Assembly (NCBI RefSeq): GCF_009911695.1
Contig: NZ_QWKK01000013.1
Location: forward strand, 1-37,509
Direction of reading: 5' to 3'
Source of the DNA: Enterorhabdus sp. P55
GTDB lineage: Bacteria > Actinomycetota > Coriobacteriia > Coriobacteriales > Eggerthellaceae
DNA: 37,509 nucleotides
The stretch's first letter is position 1. Every line of letters starts with the position of its first letter. The notes under the pieces are model-generated. The model saw only the letters and a program-made list of their open reading frames with translations, was not told where the DNA came from and made no database searches. This document shows positions 26,968 through 35,033 of the stretch, piece by piece. Position numbers and translations under genes: made by a program.

Positions 26968-27368
26968 GACGCCTCGAACGCGTTGATGTGGTGACGCACG
27001 ACCGCCCGGCGGTCAGACACCACGATGGACACCACGTCGAAGCGCAGGGGCACCTCCCCCAGACGCCGCTCGGCCAGGTAGGAAAGCGCGATGCGGCGAT
27101 AGCGCTCGCGCTTGGCCTCGTCCACGGCCTCAGCCGGAAAGCCGTAGCTCACGCCGCGGCGCGTCTTCACCTCCACGAACACCAGCACCTCGCCGACGCG
27201 CGCGATGATGTCCGCCTCGCCCGCAGCACACGTCCAATTTCGCTCCACCACGTCGTATCCATGGCGATGCAGGAACTTAGCGGCGGCCTCCTCCCCGCGT
27301 CGTCCCAGGTCACGGTTGCGCGATCCCCGCGTCACCTCTCCGTCAGCCGCCTTCTCCCTTGCCGTCAT
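26964..27368 (-). CDS. YraN family (UPF0102) nuclease-like protein
   Basis: A 134-residue protein from the ATG at 27368, with GAGAGGAGG four bases before it. It has the restriction-endonuclease-like YraN pattern: LGRRGEEAAAKFLHRHGYDV, then AGEADIIARVGEVLVFVEVK (the E-x-D...E-x-K catalytic residues), TRRGVSYGFPAEAV, and a final strand RFDVVSIV. It is first in the yraN-comM-dprA run and is separated from rnhB by 275 bp with a terminator. Confidence 0.93.
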   Translation of the reverse strand: MTAREKAADGEVTRGSRNRDLGRRGEEAAAKFLHRHGYDVVERNWTCAAGEADIIARVGEVLVFVEVKTRRGVSYGFPAEAVDEAKRERYRRIALSYLAERRLGEVPLRFDVVSIVVSDRRAVVRHHINAFEAS

Positions 27369-27602
27369 CGGTCCTCCTCTCGTCGTCGATGAGGAGAATC
27401 CTAGGCGGCCCCGCCGACGGGTGAGCGCATCGGGGGCGGCGGGGCGACGGCCGCGGCACGACGCCCCGTCGCACGCAGGGCGGGCATCAGACGCGCCCCG
27501 TCTCTGCGGGAGCCGCCCGCGACGGCGCCCCGACCAGGCTCGCGCGCCCTGCGGTCGGCGCCCCGTCGGCGCCCGGCCCGCCTCCCCTCTTCGCCTGCAA
27601 GG

Positions 27603-27624
27603 AAAACGGGCCCCGAAGGGCCCG
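27603..27624 (-). terminator. Intrinsic terminator after rnhB
   Basis: On the minus strand CGGGCCC-TTCG-GGGCCCG (27624-27607) is followed by TTTTCC. It lies 20 bases after the rnhB stop and separates rplS-rnhB from the yraN run. The remaining 235 bp up to yraN show nothing else. Confidence 0.85.
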
Positions 27625-27643
27625 CTCGCGTCACGGCAGGAAG

Positions 27644-28429
27644 CTAGAACAGCGTCGGCTGGGAGAACGCGGTGCAGAACGACGCGCGGTGGATGGGCGT
27701 GAGCCCCCGCTCGCGGATGGCCTCGATGTGCGCGGCGCTCGCATAGCCCTTGTTCTCGGCGAAGCCGTAGCCCGGGTACTCCGCGTCATAGGCCTCCATG
27801 AGCCGGTCGCGCTCCACCTTAGCCACCACCGATGCCGCGGCGATGGAGGCACAGCGGCCGTCGCCCTTGACGACGTTGACCTCACGCGTGTCGAGGTGCA
27901 GCGGATTGCCGTCGAGGAGCACCACATCGGCCCGGACGACCTCCTCCACCGCGGCGAGCGCGCGGCGAAACGCCGTCACCAGGCAGGCAGTCATGCCCGC
28001 AGCATCGATCTCCGCCGGCTCGACGTAGCGCACGGCCCAGGCGAGGGCCCGCTCGCGCACCACAGCCGCCACGGCCTCGCGCGCCTCAGGCCGCAGCTGC
28101 TTGGAGTCGTTGAGGCCCGCGATGGGCTCTCCCTCCCCCAGCACGACGGCGCCCACCGCGAGCGGGCCGGCGAGCGGGCCGCGCCCCACCTCGTCGAGGC
28201 CCACGACCACCGTCGCCCCCCGTGCGTCGGCAAGTGCCCGCTCGAAGCCGTAGAGGCCCGCGAGCCGCTCGCGCTCGGCCGCCTCGGCGACCAGCCGGCG
28301 GCGGGCCGTCTCCACAGCTGCGCGCACCCCCTTGCGCTCATCGGCGGCCAAGGCGCGCTCCAACACGGCGAACTCGTCCTCGTCGGCGGCCTGGAGTCGT
28401 CCCTTGAGCTCGGCGACGGTCTGAGCCAT
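27644..28429 (-). CDS. rnhB: Ribonuclease HII
   Basis: A 261-residue protein. Two ATGs are adjacent (28432 and 28429); the second has better spacing from GAGGAGGA. About 70 N-terminal helical residues precede the catalytic domain, as in Bacillus RnhB. Catalytic residues are visible: Asp and Glu in VVGLDEVGRGPLAGPLAVGA, Asp in VVLLDGNPLHL, and Asp in ASVVAKVERDRLM. The end reads GYASAAHIEAIRERG and then HRASFC. It removes ribonucleotides from DNA and RNA-DNA hybrids. It is downstream of rplS with a hairpin between them. Confidence 0.95.
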   Translation of the reverse strand: MAQTVAELKGRLQAADEDEFAVLERALAADERKGVRAAVETARRRLVAEAAERERLAGLYGFERALADARGATVVVGLDEVGRGPLAGPLAVGAVVLGEGEPIAGLNDSKQLRPEAREAVAAVVRERALAWAVRYVEPAEIDAAGMTACLVTAFRRALAAVEEVVRADVVLLDGNPLHLDTREVNVVKGDGRCASIAAASVVAKVERDRLMEAYDAEYPGYGFAENKGYASAAHIEAIRERGLTPIHRASFCTAFSQPTLF

Positions 28430-28449
28430 CATTCCTCCTCCGCATACGA

Positions 28450-28473
28450 GAAAGGGCCCTCGCGGGCCCTTTC
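28450..28473 (-). terminator. Hairpin between rplS and rnhB
   Basis: A perfect 10-bp stem (GAAAGGGCCC and its inverse) with a four-base loop lies 30 bases after the rplS stop, followed on the minus strand by TCGTATG. The T-run is short, so it may attenuate rather than end transcription into rnhB. Confidence 0.7.
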
Positions 28474-28502
28474 GCAGGTTTCTGAAGCTGAGAAGCCGCG
28501 TC

Positions 28503-28850
28503 CTAGCGGAACGCCTTCTCCTTGATCTTGGCGGCCTTGCCCACCTTGTCGCGCAGGTAGTAGAGCTTGGCGCGACGCACGTCACCGCGACGGGCGATCT
28601 CGATCTTCTCGATCTTGGGAGAATGCACGGGGAAGGTGCGCTCGACGCCCACGGAGAAGCTGATCTTGCGGACGGTGAAGGTCTCACGGCTCGACGCGCC
28701 CTGACGGCGGATGACGTCACCCTGGAACACCTGGATGCGCTCGCGGTTGCCCTCGGTGATGCGATAGTGAACCTTCACGTTGTCGCCCACGTTGAAATCA
28801 GGGATGTCCTGCTTGATCTGCTGCTGCTCGATAGCGCGAATGATGTCCAT
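28503..28850 (-). CDS. rplS: 50S ribosomal protein L19
   Basis: A 115-residue protein of the usual length. It starts [20 protein letters not shown] and has the family marks [42 protein letters not shown] and [14 protein letters not shown]. It sits at the 30S-50S interface. AGAAGGA precedes the ATG. The usual neighbours rpsP, rimM and trmD are not upstream; it has its own promoter here. Confidence 0.97.
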   Translation of the reverse strand: MDIIRAIEQQQIKQDIPDFNVGDNVKVHYRITEGNRERIQVFQGDVIRRQGASSRETFTVRKISFSVGVERTFPVHSPKIEKIEIARRGDVRRAKLYYLRDKVGKAAKIKEKAFR

Positions 28851-28916
28851 GGTCGATTCCTTCTATATACTTACGTCTGACACTCATGTATCGTCTGCAT
28901 AAAGACACGATTTGAC

Positions 28917-28945
28917 AGTATATCGCCCCCTCCCCCATTGCGCAA
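28917..28945 (-). promoter_or_regulatory. rplS promoter
   Basis: On the minus strand TTGCGC (28945-28940) and TATACT (28922-28917) are exactly 17 bp apart. Transcription would start about 60 bases before the rplS ATG, leaving a leader with a small possible stem (GTCT with AGAC) but no obvious larger structure. Confidence 0.65.
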
Positions 28946-28991
28946 GAGGTGAATTGCGCTCAAATGATGGAGGGCGCGGGCGGCGCGCCTC

Positions 28992-30188
28992 CTAGGCCCA
29001 GGAGCTCACGTACACGTAGATGGTGCGCACCGTGTCGGCCAGGTTGCCGGTGGCATTGGCCATGGTGTAGTCGTAGGACAGCACCGCCGACCACTCGTGG
29101 GGGGCGCCCCCGATGTCCACCGTGTCGGAGAACGAGCAGTACTCCTTGATGAGGGTCTTGCCGTCGGTATCGTAGGTGGAGTAGCTCGTCTTGTCCTCGG
29201 GCAGCGTGACGCTGCCCTGGGCCACGTCGACGCCCGCCTCGGCCAGGGTCTTCTCGATGATGGCCTCGTTGCGCACCGCGTCGGCGAAGCTGAGCGAGCC
29301 GTAGCCGAGCGAGGTGGTGGAGGTGGAATAGCCCGCCTGGATGATCAGCCCGTCCTCGCCGAGGCCCAAATAGACCGTCGGCGTGCCCGTGCGGGCATCG
29401 GCCGGCTCAGCGGTGAGCGCCACGCGCACCTCGGTCTTCACGGGGTTGTCTTCCTCGTTCACCTCGCGCGTGCTGGACACCTGGGCGCCATGGGCCAGGT
29501 ACTCGACGGCCTCGTCCTGCCCCATGCCGAGCAGCGTCACCAGATTGGGAACGGAGGTCTTCTTGGCCGTAGCGGTGGAGGCATCGCTTGTGTTGTCGGC
29601 ATCGAGCGTCGCGGCCTGCTGCTGGTCTTGGTGGGTCTGGGCCTGCTGGGAGGCAGACGTCTCGGCCACCTTCACCAGCTGCACGGTGAAGTAGGCGCCG
29701 GCGGCCAGGAGCAGCACGAGCACGATGGACACGGCGATGAGGATGCGGCGCATGCGGCGCGACTTGCGCAGGTAGGAGGGAACCTCCTCCTCGGAGCCCT
29801 TACGGCGGCCCTTCGCGGGCGCGGCGTCCGTCCGGCCATGGCGGCCATGGCGTCCGTGCGCGGCCTCGCGCACGCGCCCCTCTTCGTCGTAGAGCGGCCC
29901 GTCGTCCACCTCGGGCGCGGGGGGCAGGGCCTCGGCGCCCTCGTCAGACCACACGGAGTCGTCGGGCATCCAGCCGTCCTCCTCGGGCGTGCCGCAGGAG
30001 GCCCCGACGGGCGAGAACGCCTCGGTCAGCCCCATGGGGGCGCCGTCGGGAGCATCGCACGCGCCGCGGCGCCGACGCGCGCGGGCGTCGACGAGGGCAT
30101 CGTCGGAGGGGGCGTCGAAGGCCTCGGTAAGGCCGAGGGAGGTCTCGTCAGAGGTGCCGTGGGCTTCGTTTCTGGTTCGTTTGGGCAT
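28992..30188 (-). CDS. Single-pass membrane protein with PASTA-like outer region, unknown role
   Basis: A 398-residue protein from the ATG at 30188, with AAGGA seven bases ahead. The cytosolic part (1-145) is acidic and disordered and repeats a short motif, GLTEAF, at about residues 19 and 53, plus an HGRHGRHGR stretch. The membrane segment is about 149-170 (RILIAVSIVLVLLLAAGAYF). Outside, VPNLVTLLGMGQDEAVEYL resembles the opening of a PASTA repeat; two more compact stretches follow, ending with LSYDYTMANATGNLADTVRT. I do not recognise a family. It forms an operon with the tail-anchored protein upstream, 52 bases away. Confidence 0.8.
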   Translation of the reverse strand: MPKRTRNEAHGTSDETSLGLTEAFDAPSDDALVDARARRRRGACDAPDGAPMGLTEAFSPVGASCGTPEEDGWMPDDSVWSDEGAEALPPAPEVDDGPLYDEEGRVREAAHGRHGRHGRTDAAPAKGRRKGSEEEVPSYLRKSRRMRRILIAVSIVLVLLLAAGAYFTVQLVKVAETSASQQAQTHQDQQQAATLDADNTSDASTATAKKTSVPNLVTLLGMGQDEAVEYLAHGAQVSSTREVNEEDNPVKTEVRVALTAEPADARTGTPTVYLGLGEDGLIIQAGYSTSTTSLGYGSLSFADAVRNEAIIEKTLAEAGVDVAQGSVTLPEDKTSYSTYDTDGKTLIKEYCSFSDTVDIGGAPHEWSAVLSYDYTMANATGNLADTVRTIYVYVSSWA

Positions 30189-30240
30189 GGGTCGTTCCTT
30201 TTTTCTCGGGGGCGCCGCAGGCGGGCGCGACAGCTCGCTC

Positions 30241-30537
30241 CTACCTCAGCAGGCAGTACCAGACGGCGAAGGCGATGACGCCGAGCACGGCCAGCACGAT
30301 GACCGCCTTCTGCGCAGTGCCCATCGTGGAAGACTCAAGGTCTTCGAGGGTGGTCTCGCGGTAGGCGTCCTCGCGGGCGGGCGCGGGCGGCGCGGCAGCC
30401 GGCTCGACCGGCTGCGGGCGCTCGGCGGGGGCTGCGGCCTCCTCAGGCGCGACCGTGCTCACGGCTCCCGCCTGGATGACGATGTCGTCATCGGCATCGC
30501 TTACCTTTATATGGGAGAACCTCTGCGCTTCGGCCAT
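30241..30537 (-). CDS. Small tail-anchored membrane protein, unknown role
   Basis: A 98-residue protein from the ATG at 30537, with GAAAGGA nine bases before it. The cytosolic part is Ala/Pro/Glu-rich and carries an acidic Thr-rich stretch, YRETTLEDLESSTMG; one membrane helix lies at the C-terminus (AVIVLAVLGVIAFAVWYCLL). The ETT stretch resembles the phosphorylated ETT site of GarA/OdhI-type proteins, but no FHA domain is present. It is the first gene of a two-gene unit. Confidence 0.75.
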   Translation of the reverse strand: MAEAQRFSHIKVSDADDDIVIQAGAVSTVAPEEAAAPAERPQPVEPAAAPPAPAREDAYRETTLEDLESSTMGTAQKAVIVLAVLGVIAFAVWYCLLR

Positions 30538-31106
30538 CGCCGTCCTTTCTCGTAACCCGCGCATTATACCGCGCGTCCGGCGCCCCGCCCAGCCATCCCA
30601 GAGAATCCCCACGGAGCCCCTGCCCCGCCGCGCGGGCGGAAGGAGACCCCGGCGTCCGGGAGGAACAGGCGGAGAAGGCGCGGGGCTCGACCGCGCCGAG
30701 GGGGCGGCTGCGGGCGCGACCACGTGGAGCCCCGGAAGCTCCTCCCCAAGGGCCGCGGCATGTCGTTCGACGACCTGGGCCCTCGACGGCGCCCATGTCC
30801 CCGCTCCGGGCGCTCCCGGCGGCCTGCGGGGGGCGACGGCGCCGCCCTCATGGACGCGCGCGTAGTTATGTATGTTTCACCCGCGCGTCGTTTTCCAAAC
30901 TTAGAGCGAACTCCACGTGTTATAAACCCTGATGGAAGAGTAGAATGAGAAGCATGACACCTGGGCGGAGCCTCGCCCACCTGCATCGTACGAAGAGCAC
31001 CTCTGGCTCGTCACCGCTCCACCCGCATCACCCCGCATATCCAGCCGTCTTGGCTCCGCCCGCTCCTACCGGCTCGGCAAGACGCCAACGCGCGAAAGGT
31101 TCCGCC
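30538..31106. other. Gene-free interval of 569 bp between divergent genes
   Basis: No supported gene. On the minus side TATAAT (30568-30563) precedes the tail-anchored gene. On the plus side TATAAA (30921-30926) and TAGAAT (30941-30946) lie before the M16 protease, and a perfect 6-bp hairpin (TGGGCG 30962-30967 with CGCCCA 30974-30979) sits in the presumed leader. The central 300 bp are GC-rich without clear signals. Confidence 0.6.
30563..30568 (-). promoter_or_regulatory. -10 element of the tail-anchored protein operon
   Basis: A perfect TATAAT on the minus strand, 25 bases before the ATG at 30537, with a weak TGGGCG 17 bp upstream. The leader would be under 20 nt. Confidence 0.5.
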
Positions 31107-34067
31107 ATGACCCCCTTTGACCCTGCCGTCTCCTCGACGGCCCAGAAGCACGGATTCACCCTCCTCGCCCAGGAGGAGCTCGTCGAGATAGAGGGCACCG
31201 CCTTCACCCTGCGCCACGACGCGTCGGGCGCGCGCCTGCTCTACCTGCGCAACGGCGACGTGAACAAGTCGTTCTCCATCTCGTTCAAGACCCCTGCCGC
31301 CGACGACACCGGCGTGTTCCACATCCTCGAGCACTCGGTCCTCTGCGGGTCGGAGAAGTTCCCCGTGAAGGAGCCCTTCGTCAACCTCCTCAAGGGGTCG
31401 ATGCAGACGTTCCTCAACGCCATGACCTTCCCCGACAAGACGATGTACCCGGTCGCCTCCACCAACGAGCGCGACCTGATGAACCTCGCCGACGTGTACC
31501 TGGACGCGGTGTTCCGTCCCGCCATCTACGACAAGCGCACCACCTTCGAGCAGGAAGGCTGGCACTTGGAGGTCGCCGGCGCGCCGGGCGAGGGCGCGGA
31601 TGCGGGCGCACGGCCGCGCCTGGCCTACAACGGCGTGGTGTTCAACGAGATGAAGGGAGCGCTGTCCGACCCCGACTCGGTGCTCTACGACGCGCTGTCC
31701 GCCGCGCTGTTCCCCGACACCACCTACCGCTTCGAGTCCGGCGGCACGCCCGAGGCCATCCCCACCCTCACCTTCGAGGGCTTCCTCGACAGCCACGCGC
31801 GCCACTACCGGCCCGACAACTGCTATATCACCCTCTACGGCGACCTCGGCCTCGACGCCTTCCTCGGCCTCATCGACGAGGGCTACCTGGCGCCGCTCGC
31901 CGCGCGCCAGGAGGAGGCCGGCGCGCCTAACCCGCTCGACCTCCAGGCGCCCGTGGAGGCCCTCGGGGTGCGCCGTCCCATGGCCACGGCGCCGGAGAAC
32001 GCTGCCTGCGCGCTCGGCTTCGTGGCCGGCACGGCGGCCGACCGCGAGCGGATGCTCGCCGTCGACATCCTCATCGACGCCCTCATGGGCTCCAACGAGG
32101 CCCCGCTCAAGCGCGCGCTGCTCGACGCGGGCCTGGCCGATGACGCGTCGGGCTTCCTCGCCGACGCCATCGCCCAGCCCTTCGCGGCCATCGAGCTCAA
32201 GGGCCTGCGCGACGAGGGCGCCCTCGAGCGCCTGAGCGCCCTTGTCGAGGGCGAGGCCCGGCGCCTCGTCGAGGGCGGGCTGGACCACGCGCTCATCGAC
32301 GCGGCGCTCTCCCATGCGGAGTTCGTCATGCGCGAGCACAACTTCGGCTACCCCGACGGCGTGCTCCTGGCCATGTCGGCCCTGGCCGGCTGGCTCTACG
32401 ACGAGGACGGCGCCTGCGCCTACCTGCGCTACGAGGAGGCCTTCGCCGCGCTGCGCGCCAAGCTGGACACGGGCTACTTCGAGCAGCTTTTGCGCGAGCT
32501 CATCCTCGAGAACCCGCATCGCGCCTCGGTGGAGCTCGTTCCCGTAGAGGGCGAGGGCGCCGGCGAGCGTGCCCTGCGCGAGCGGCTGCGCGCGCTGGAG
32601 GAGGCCGCCGCGCCCGCCGACATCGCCGCCATCGAGGCGGCCGTGGCCGCGCTGCGCGCCGCCCAGGAGCAGCCCGACCCGCCGGAGCTCCTGGCGAGCC
32701 TGCCGGCCCTCACCGTAGACGACCTGGCCGCCGCGCCCGAGGAGCCCTTCTACGGCATGACCTCGCAGCACACGCCCGTCCCCTGCCTGCGCCACGACCT
32801 GCACACCCGCGGGCTCGCGTTCGCCTACCGCTACTTCGACCTGTCGCGCCTCACCTTCGAGGAGCTGCCCTACGCCACCGTGCTCGCCATGGTGCTCGGC
32901 AAGCTTCCCACCGCGCGCCACACGGCAGCCGAGCTCGACACGCTGGCCCAGTCGCGCCTCGGCAACCTCTCGTTCTTCACCGAGGTGCACGAGGACGCGG
33001 TGGAACGCACCTCCTACACGGCCAAGTTCGTCGCGAGCGCCTCGGCCCTCGCCGAGAACGTGGGCTTCGCCGCCTCGCTTCCCGACGAGATCCTCGCCGA
33101 GACGGACTTCTCCGACCACGCGAAGATCCTCGACATCCTCAACCAGAAACGCGTGACCATGGAGCAGGGCATCGCCAACGCCGGCCACAGCTCGGCCATG
33201 GCGCGCGTGGCGTCCTACTACCTGCCGGCCGCCGTGGTGCGCGAGCAGATGGGGGGCATGGACTTCTACCGCTTCCTCAAGGGACTCATCGAGCGCTTCG
33301 ACGAGCGCGCCGATGCGCTCGAGGCCACGCTGCGCGACATCAGCGCGCGGCTGTTCGCCGACGACGGGTGCATCCTGAGCTTCGCCGGCACCGACGAGGA
33401 CCTCGACCGCTACTGGGCCGCCGGCGGCACCCTGGGGCTCTCGGACGCGGGCGTGGCCGCGCGCCTCATCGCCGCCGAGCCCACGCCGCGCCGCGAGGCC
33501 TTCGTCGTGCCGAGCGATGTCACCTACACGGCCATGGGCTACGACCGGCGCCTGTTCGACGGCCCGTTCACCGGCATCTGGATGCTGGCCAGCCGGGTGC
33601 TCTCCTACGACTACCTGTGGAACGAGGTGCGCGTGAAGGGCGGGGCCTACGGCGCCGGCTTCCAGATGACGCGCCCCGGATCGATGCGCTTCTACTCCTA
33701 CCGCGACCCGCATATCGACGAGACGGTGGCCCGCTTCGAGGACGCCGGGAGCTGGATCGCGGCGTTCGACCCCACACCGGCCGAGATGGACGGCTACGTG
33801 GTGTCCACCATCGCCGGCATCGATGTGCCCCTCAAGGCCCGCGAGCTCATGCGGCGCCAGGACGGGCAGTTCTTCTCGCACTTCACCCCCGAGCAGCGAG
33901 CCCGCGTGCGCACGGAGGTCATCGCCGCCACGCCCGATCAGGTGCGCGAGCTCGGGCCGGCCATCACCCGCGCCACCGACGAGCACCTCATGTGCACCGT
34001 GGGCAACCGCGCCCTCATCGAGCAGTCCGCCCTCGGCTTCACCGTGGTCGATCTGCTGAATGGCTAG
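31107..34067 (+). CDS. M16C-family metallopeptidase (presequence protease-like)
   Basis: A 986-residue protein from the ATG at 31107, eight bases after GAAAGG; the open frame extends 54 codons further up without support. The inverted zinc motif is HILEH at 72-76, with the distal Glu in YNGVVFNEMKGAL. VLCGSEKFPVKEPFVNLLKG and TFLNAMTFPDKTMYPVAS are strongly conserved in M16C. The second half is the non-catalytic M16 pair, ending with LWNEVRVKGGAYGAGFQM. M16C enzymes enclose and cut peptides of roughly 10-65 residues. No signal peptide is visible, so it acts in the cytosol as a peptide scavenger. Confidence 0.93.
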   Translation: MTPFDPAVSSTAQKHGFTLLAQEELVEIEGTAFTLRHDASGARLLYLRNGDVNKSFSISFKTPAADDTGVFHILEHSVLCGSEKFPVKEPFVNLLKGSMQTFLNAMTFPDKTMYPVASTNERDLMNLADVYLDAVFRPAIYDKRTTFEQEGWHLEVAGAPGEGADAGARPRLAYNGVVFNEMKGALSDPDSVLYDALSAALFPDTTYRFESGGTPEAIPTLTFEGFLDSHARHYRPDNCYITLYGDLGLDAFLGLIDEGYLAPLAARQEEAGAPNPLDLQAPVEALGVRRPMATAPENAACALGFVAGTAADRERMLAVDILIDALMGSNEAPLKRALLDAGLADDASGFLADAIAQPFAAIELKGLRDEGALERLSALVEGEARRLVEGGLDHALIDAALSHAEFVMREHNFGYPDGVLLAMSALAGWLYDEDGACAYLRYEEAFAALRAKLDTGYFEQLLRELILENPHRASVELVPVEGEGAGERALRERLRALEEAAAPADIAAIEAAVAALRAAQEQPDPPELLASLPALTVDDLAAAPEEPFYGMTSQHTPVPCLRHDLHTRGLAFAYRYFDLSRLTFEELPYATVLAMVLGKLPTARHTAAELDTLAQSRLGNLSFFTEVHEDAVERTSYTAKFVASASALAENVGFAASLPDEILAETDFSDHAKILDILNQKRVTMEQGIANAGHSSAMARVASYYLPAAVVREQMGGMDFYRFLKGLIERFDERADALEATLRDISARLFADDGCILSFAGTDEDLDRYWAAGGTLGLSDAGVAARLIAAEPTPRREAFVVPSDVTYTAMGYDRRLFDGPFTGIWMLASRVLSYDYLWNEVRVKGGAYGAGFQMTRPGSMRFYSYRDPHIDETVARFEDAGSWIAAFDPTPAEMDGYVVSTIAGIDVPLKARELMRRQDGQFFSHFTPEQRARVRTEVIAATPDQVRELGPAITRATDEHLMCTVGNRALIEQSALGFTVVDLLNG

Positions 34068-34073
34068 AAGCCC

Positions 34074-34102
34074 TTGGGCAATTCGCCGCGGACGGCTACA
34101 AT
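34074..34102 (+). promoter_or_regulatory. Promoter of the Fe-S operon
   Basis: TTGGGC (34074-34079) and TACAAT (34097-34102) are exactly 17 bp apart, starting six bases after the M16 peptidase stop. Transcription would start near 34109, giving a leader of about 105 nt. Confidence 0.65.
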
Positions 34103-34138
34103 AGCCAAGGAAACCTGGACTCAGCGTCGCCGCACCTT

Positions 34139-34171
34139 GGAGGCACCCCTTCCCGGGGGCGCCTCCTTTCC
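34139..34171 (+). promoter_or_regulatory. Terminator-like hairpin in the sufC leader
   Basis: GGAGGC (34139-34144) pairs with GCCTCC (34161-34166), and CCCC (34146-34149) with GGGG (34156-34159); TTTCC follows. It lies inside the leader, between promoter and sufC start, so it could be an attenuator, or else the terminator of the M16 gene read through by the new promoter. Confidence 0.5.
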
Positions 34172-34214
34172 TGAGACGAGGCAGCGGCGCGCCGACACGA
34201 TCGGAGTTACCCGT

Positions 34215-34994
34215 ATGCTTGAATTGAAGAACCTCGTGTTCGAGGTGCCCTCCGGCCCCGAGGGGGACGCGAAGCGCATCATCGACGACCTGTCGCTCAC
34301 CATCGGCGACGACCGCTTCACGGTCATCACCGGCCCCAACGGCGGCGGCAAGTCCACCCTGGCCAAGCTCATCATGGGCATCGAGACGCCCACCTCGGGC
34401 CAGATCCTGTTCGATGGCCAGGACATCACGGACCTGCCCATCACCGAGCGCGCGCGCCTCGGCATCGGCTACGGCTTCCAGCAGCCGGCCCGCTTCAAGG
34501 GCATGACCGTGAAGAAGCTGCTCGACATCTCCGCGGGCAAGAAGCTGCCCATGCTCGCCTGCAACGAGTACCTCTCGAAGGTGGGCCTGTGCTCGGCGAG
34601 CTACCTCACCCGCGAGGTGGACAAGTCGCTCTCCGGCGGCGAGGTGAAGCGCATCGAGATCGCCACCATCCTCGCCCGCGACCCGAAGCTGGCCATCTAC
34701 GACGAGCCCGAGGCCGGCATCGACCTGTGGAGCTTCGACCGCCTGACCGAGACGTTCCGCGACATCCACGCGGCGCGCGACGGGCGTTCCATCGTCATCA
34801 TCTCCCACCAGGAGCGCATCATCCAGCTCGCTGACGAGATCGTGCTTCTGCGCAGCGGGCGCGTGGCCGAGACGGGCACGCCCGAGGAGCTCATGCCCAA
34901 GCTGGGCTTCGCGGCGAAGGGCGTCGACGACTTCGGCTGCCCGCTGTCCACCCCCACCGAGCTGCACCTGACCGAGATCCCCACCACGTGCTAG
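34215..34994 (+). CDS. sufC: Fe-S assembly ATPase SufC
   Basis: A 259-residue ABC ATPase from the ATG at 34215 (MLELKNLVFEV). It has Walker A GPNGGGKSTLAK, Q-loop GFQQPARFKGMTVKKLL, signature LSGGEVKRIEIA, Walker B LAIYDEPEAGIDLWS and switch His in IIISHQERII. DEPEAGID and the overall pattern are those of SufC rather than of a transporter; no membrane partner is nearby. It energises the SufB-type scaffold encoded next. The start lies 106 bases past the likely transcription start; GGAG is nine bases upstream. Confidence 0.92.
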   Translation: MLELKNLVFEVPSGPEGDAKRIIDDLSLTIGDDRFTVITGPNGGGKSTLAKLIMGIETPTSGQILFDGQDITDLPITERARLGIGYGFQQPARFKGMTVKKLLDISAGKKLPMLACNEYLSKVGLCSASYLTREVDKSLSGGEVKRIEIATILARDPKLAIYDEPEAGIDLWSFDRLTETFRDIHAARDGRSIVIISHQERIIQLADEIVLLRSGRVAETGTPEELMPKLGFAAKGVDDFGCPLSTPTELHLTEIPTTC

Positions 34995-35033
34995 CGGACG
35001 CCCGCGCACGTTTCCCCGCAGAAGGAGACAACC

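Noticed and set aside
30724-30948. A 74-codon plus-strand frame between the divergent genes
   Set aside because: Arg/Pro-rich without ribosome binding site or family resemblance, and it runs through the likely promoter of the M16 peptidase gene.
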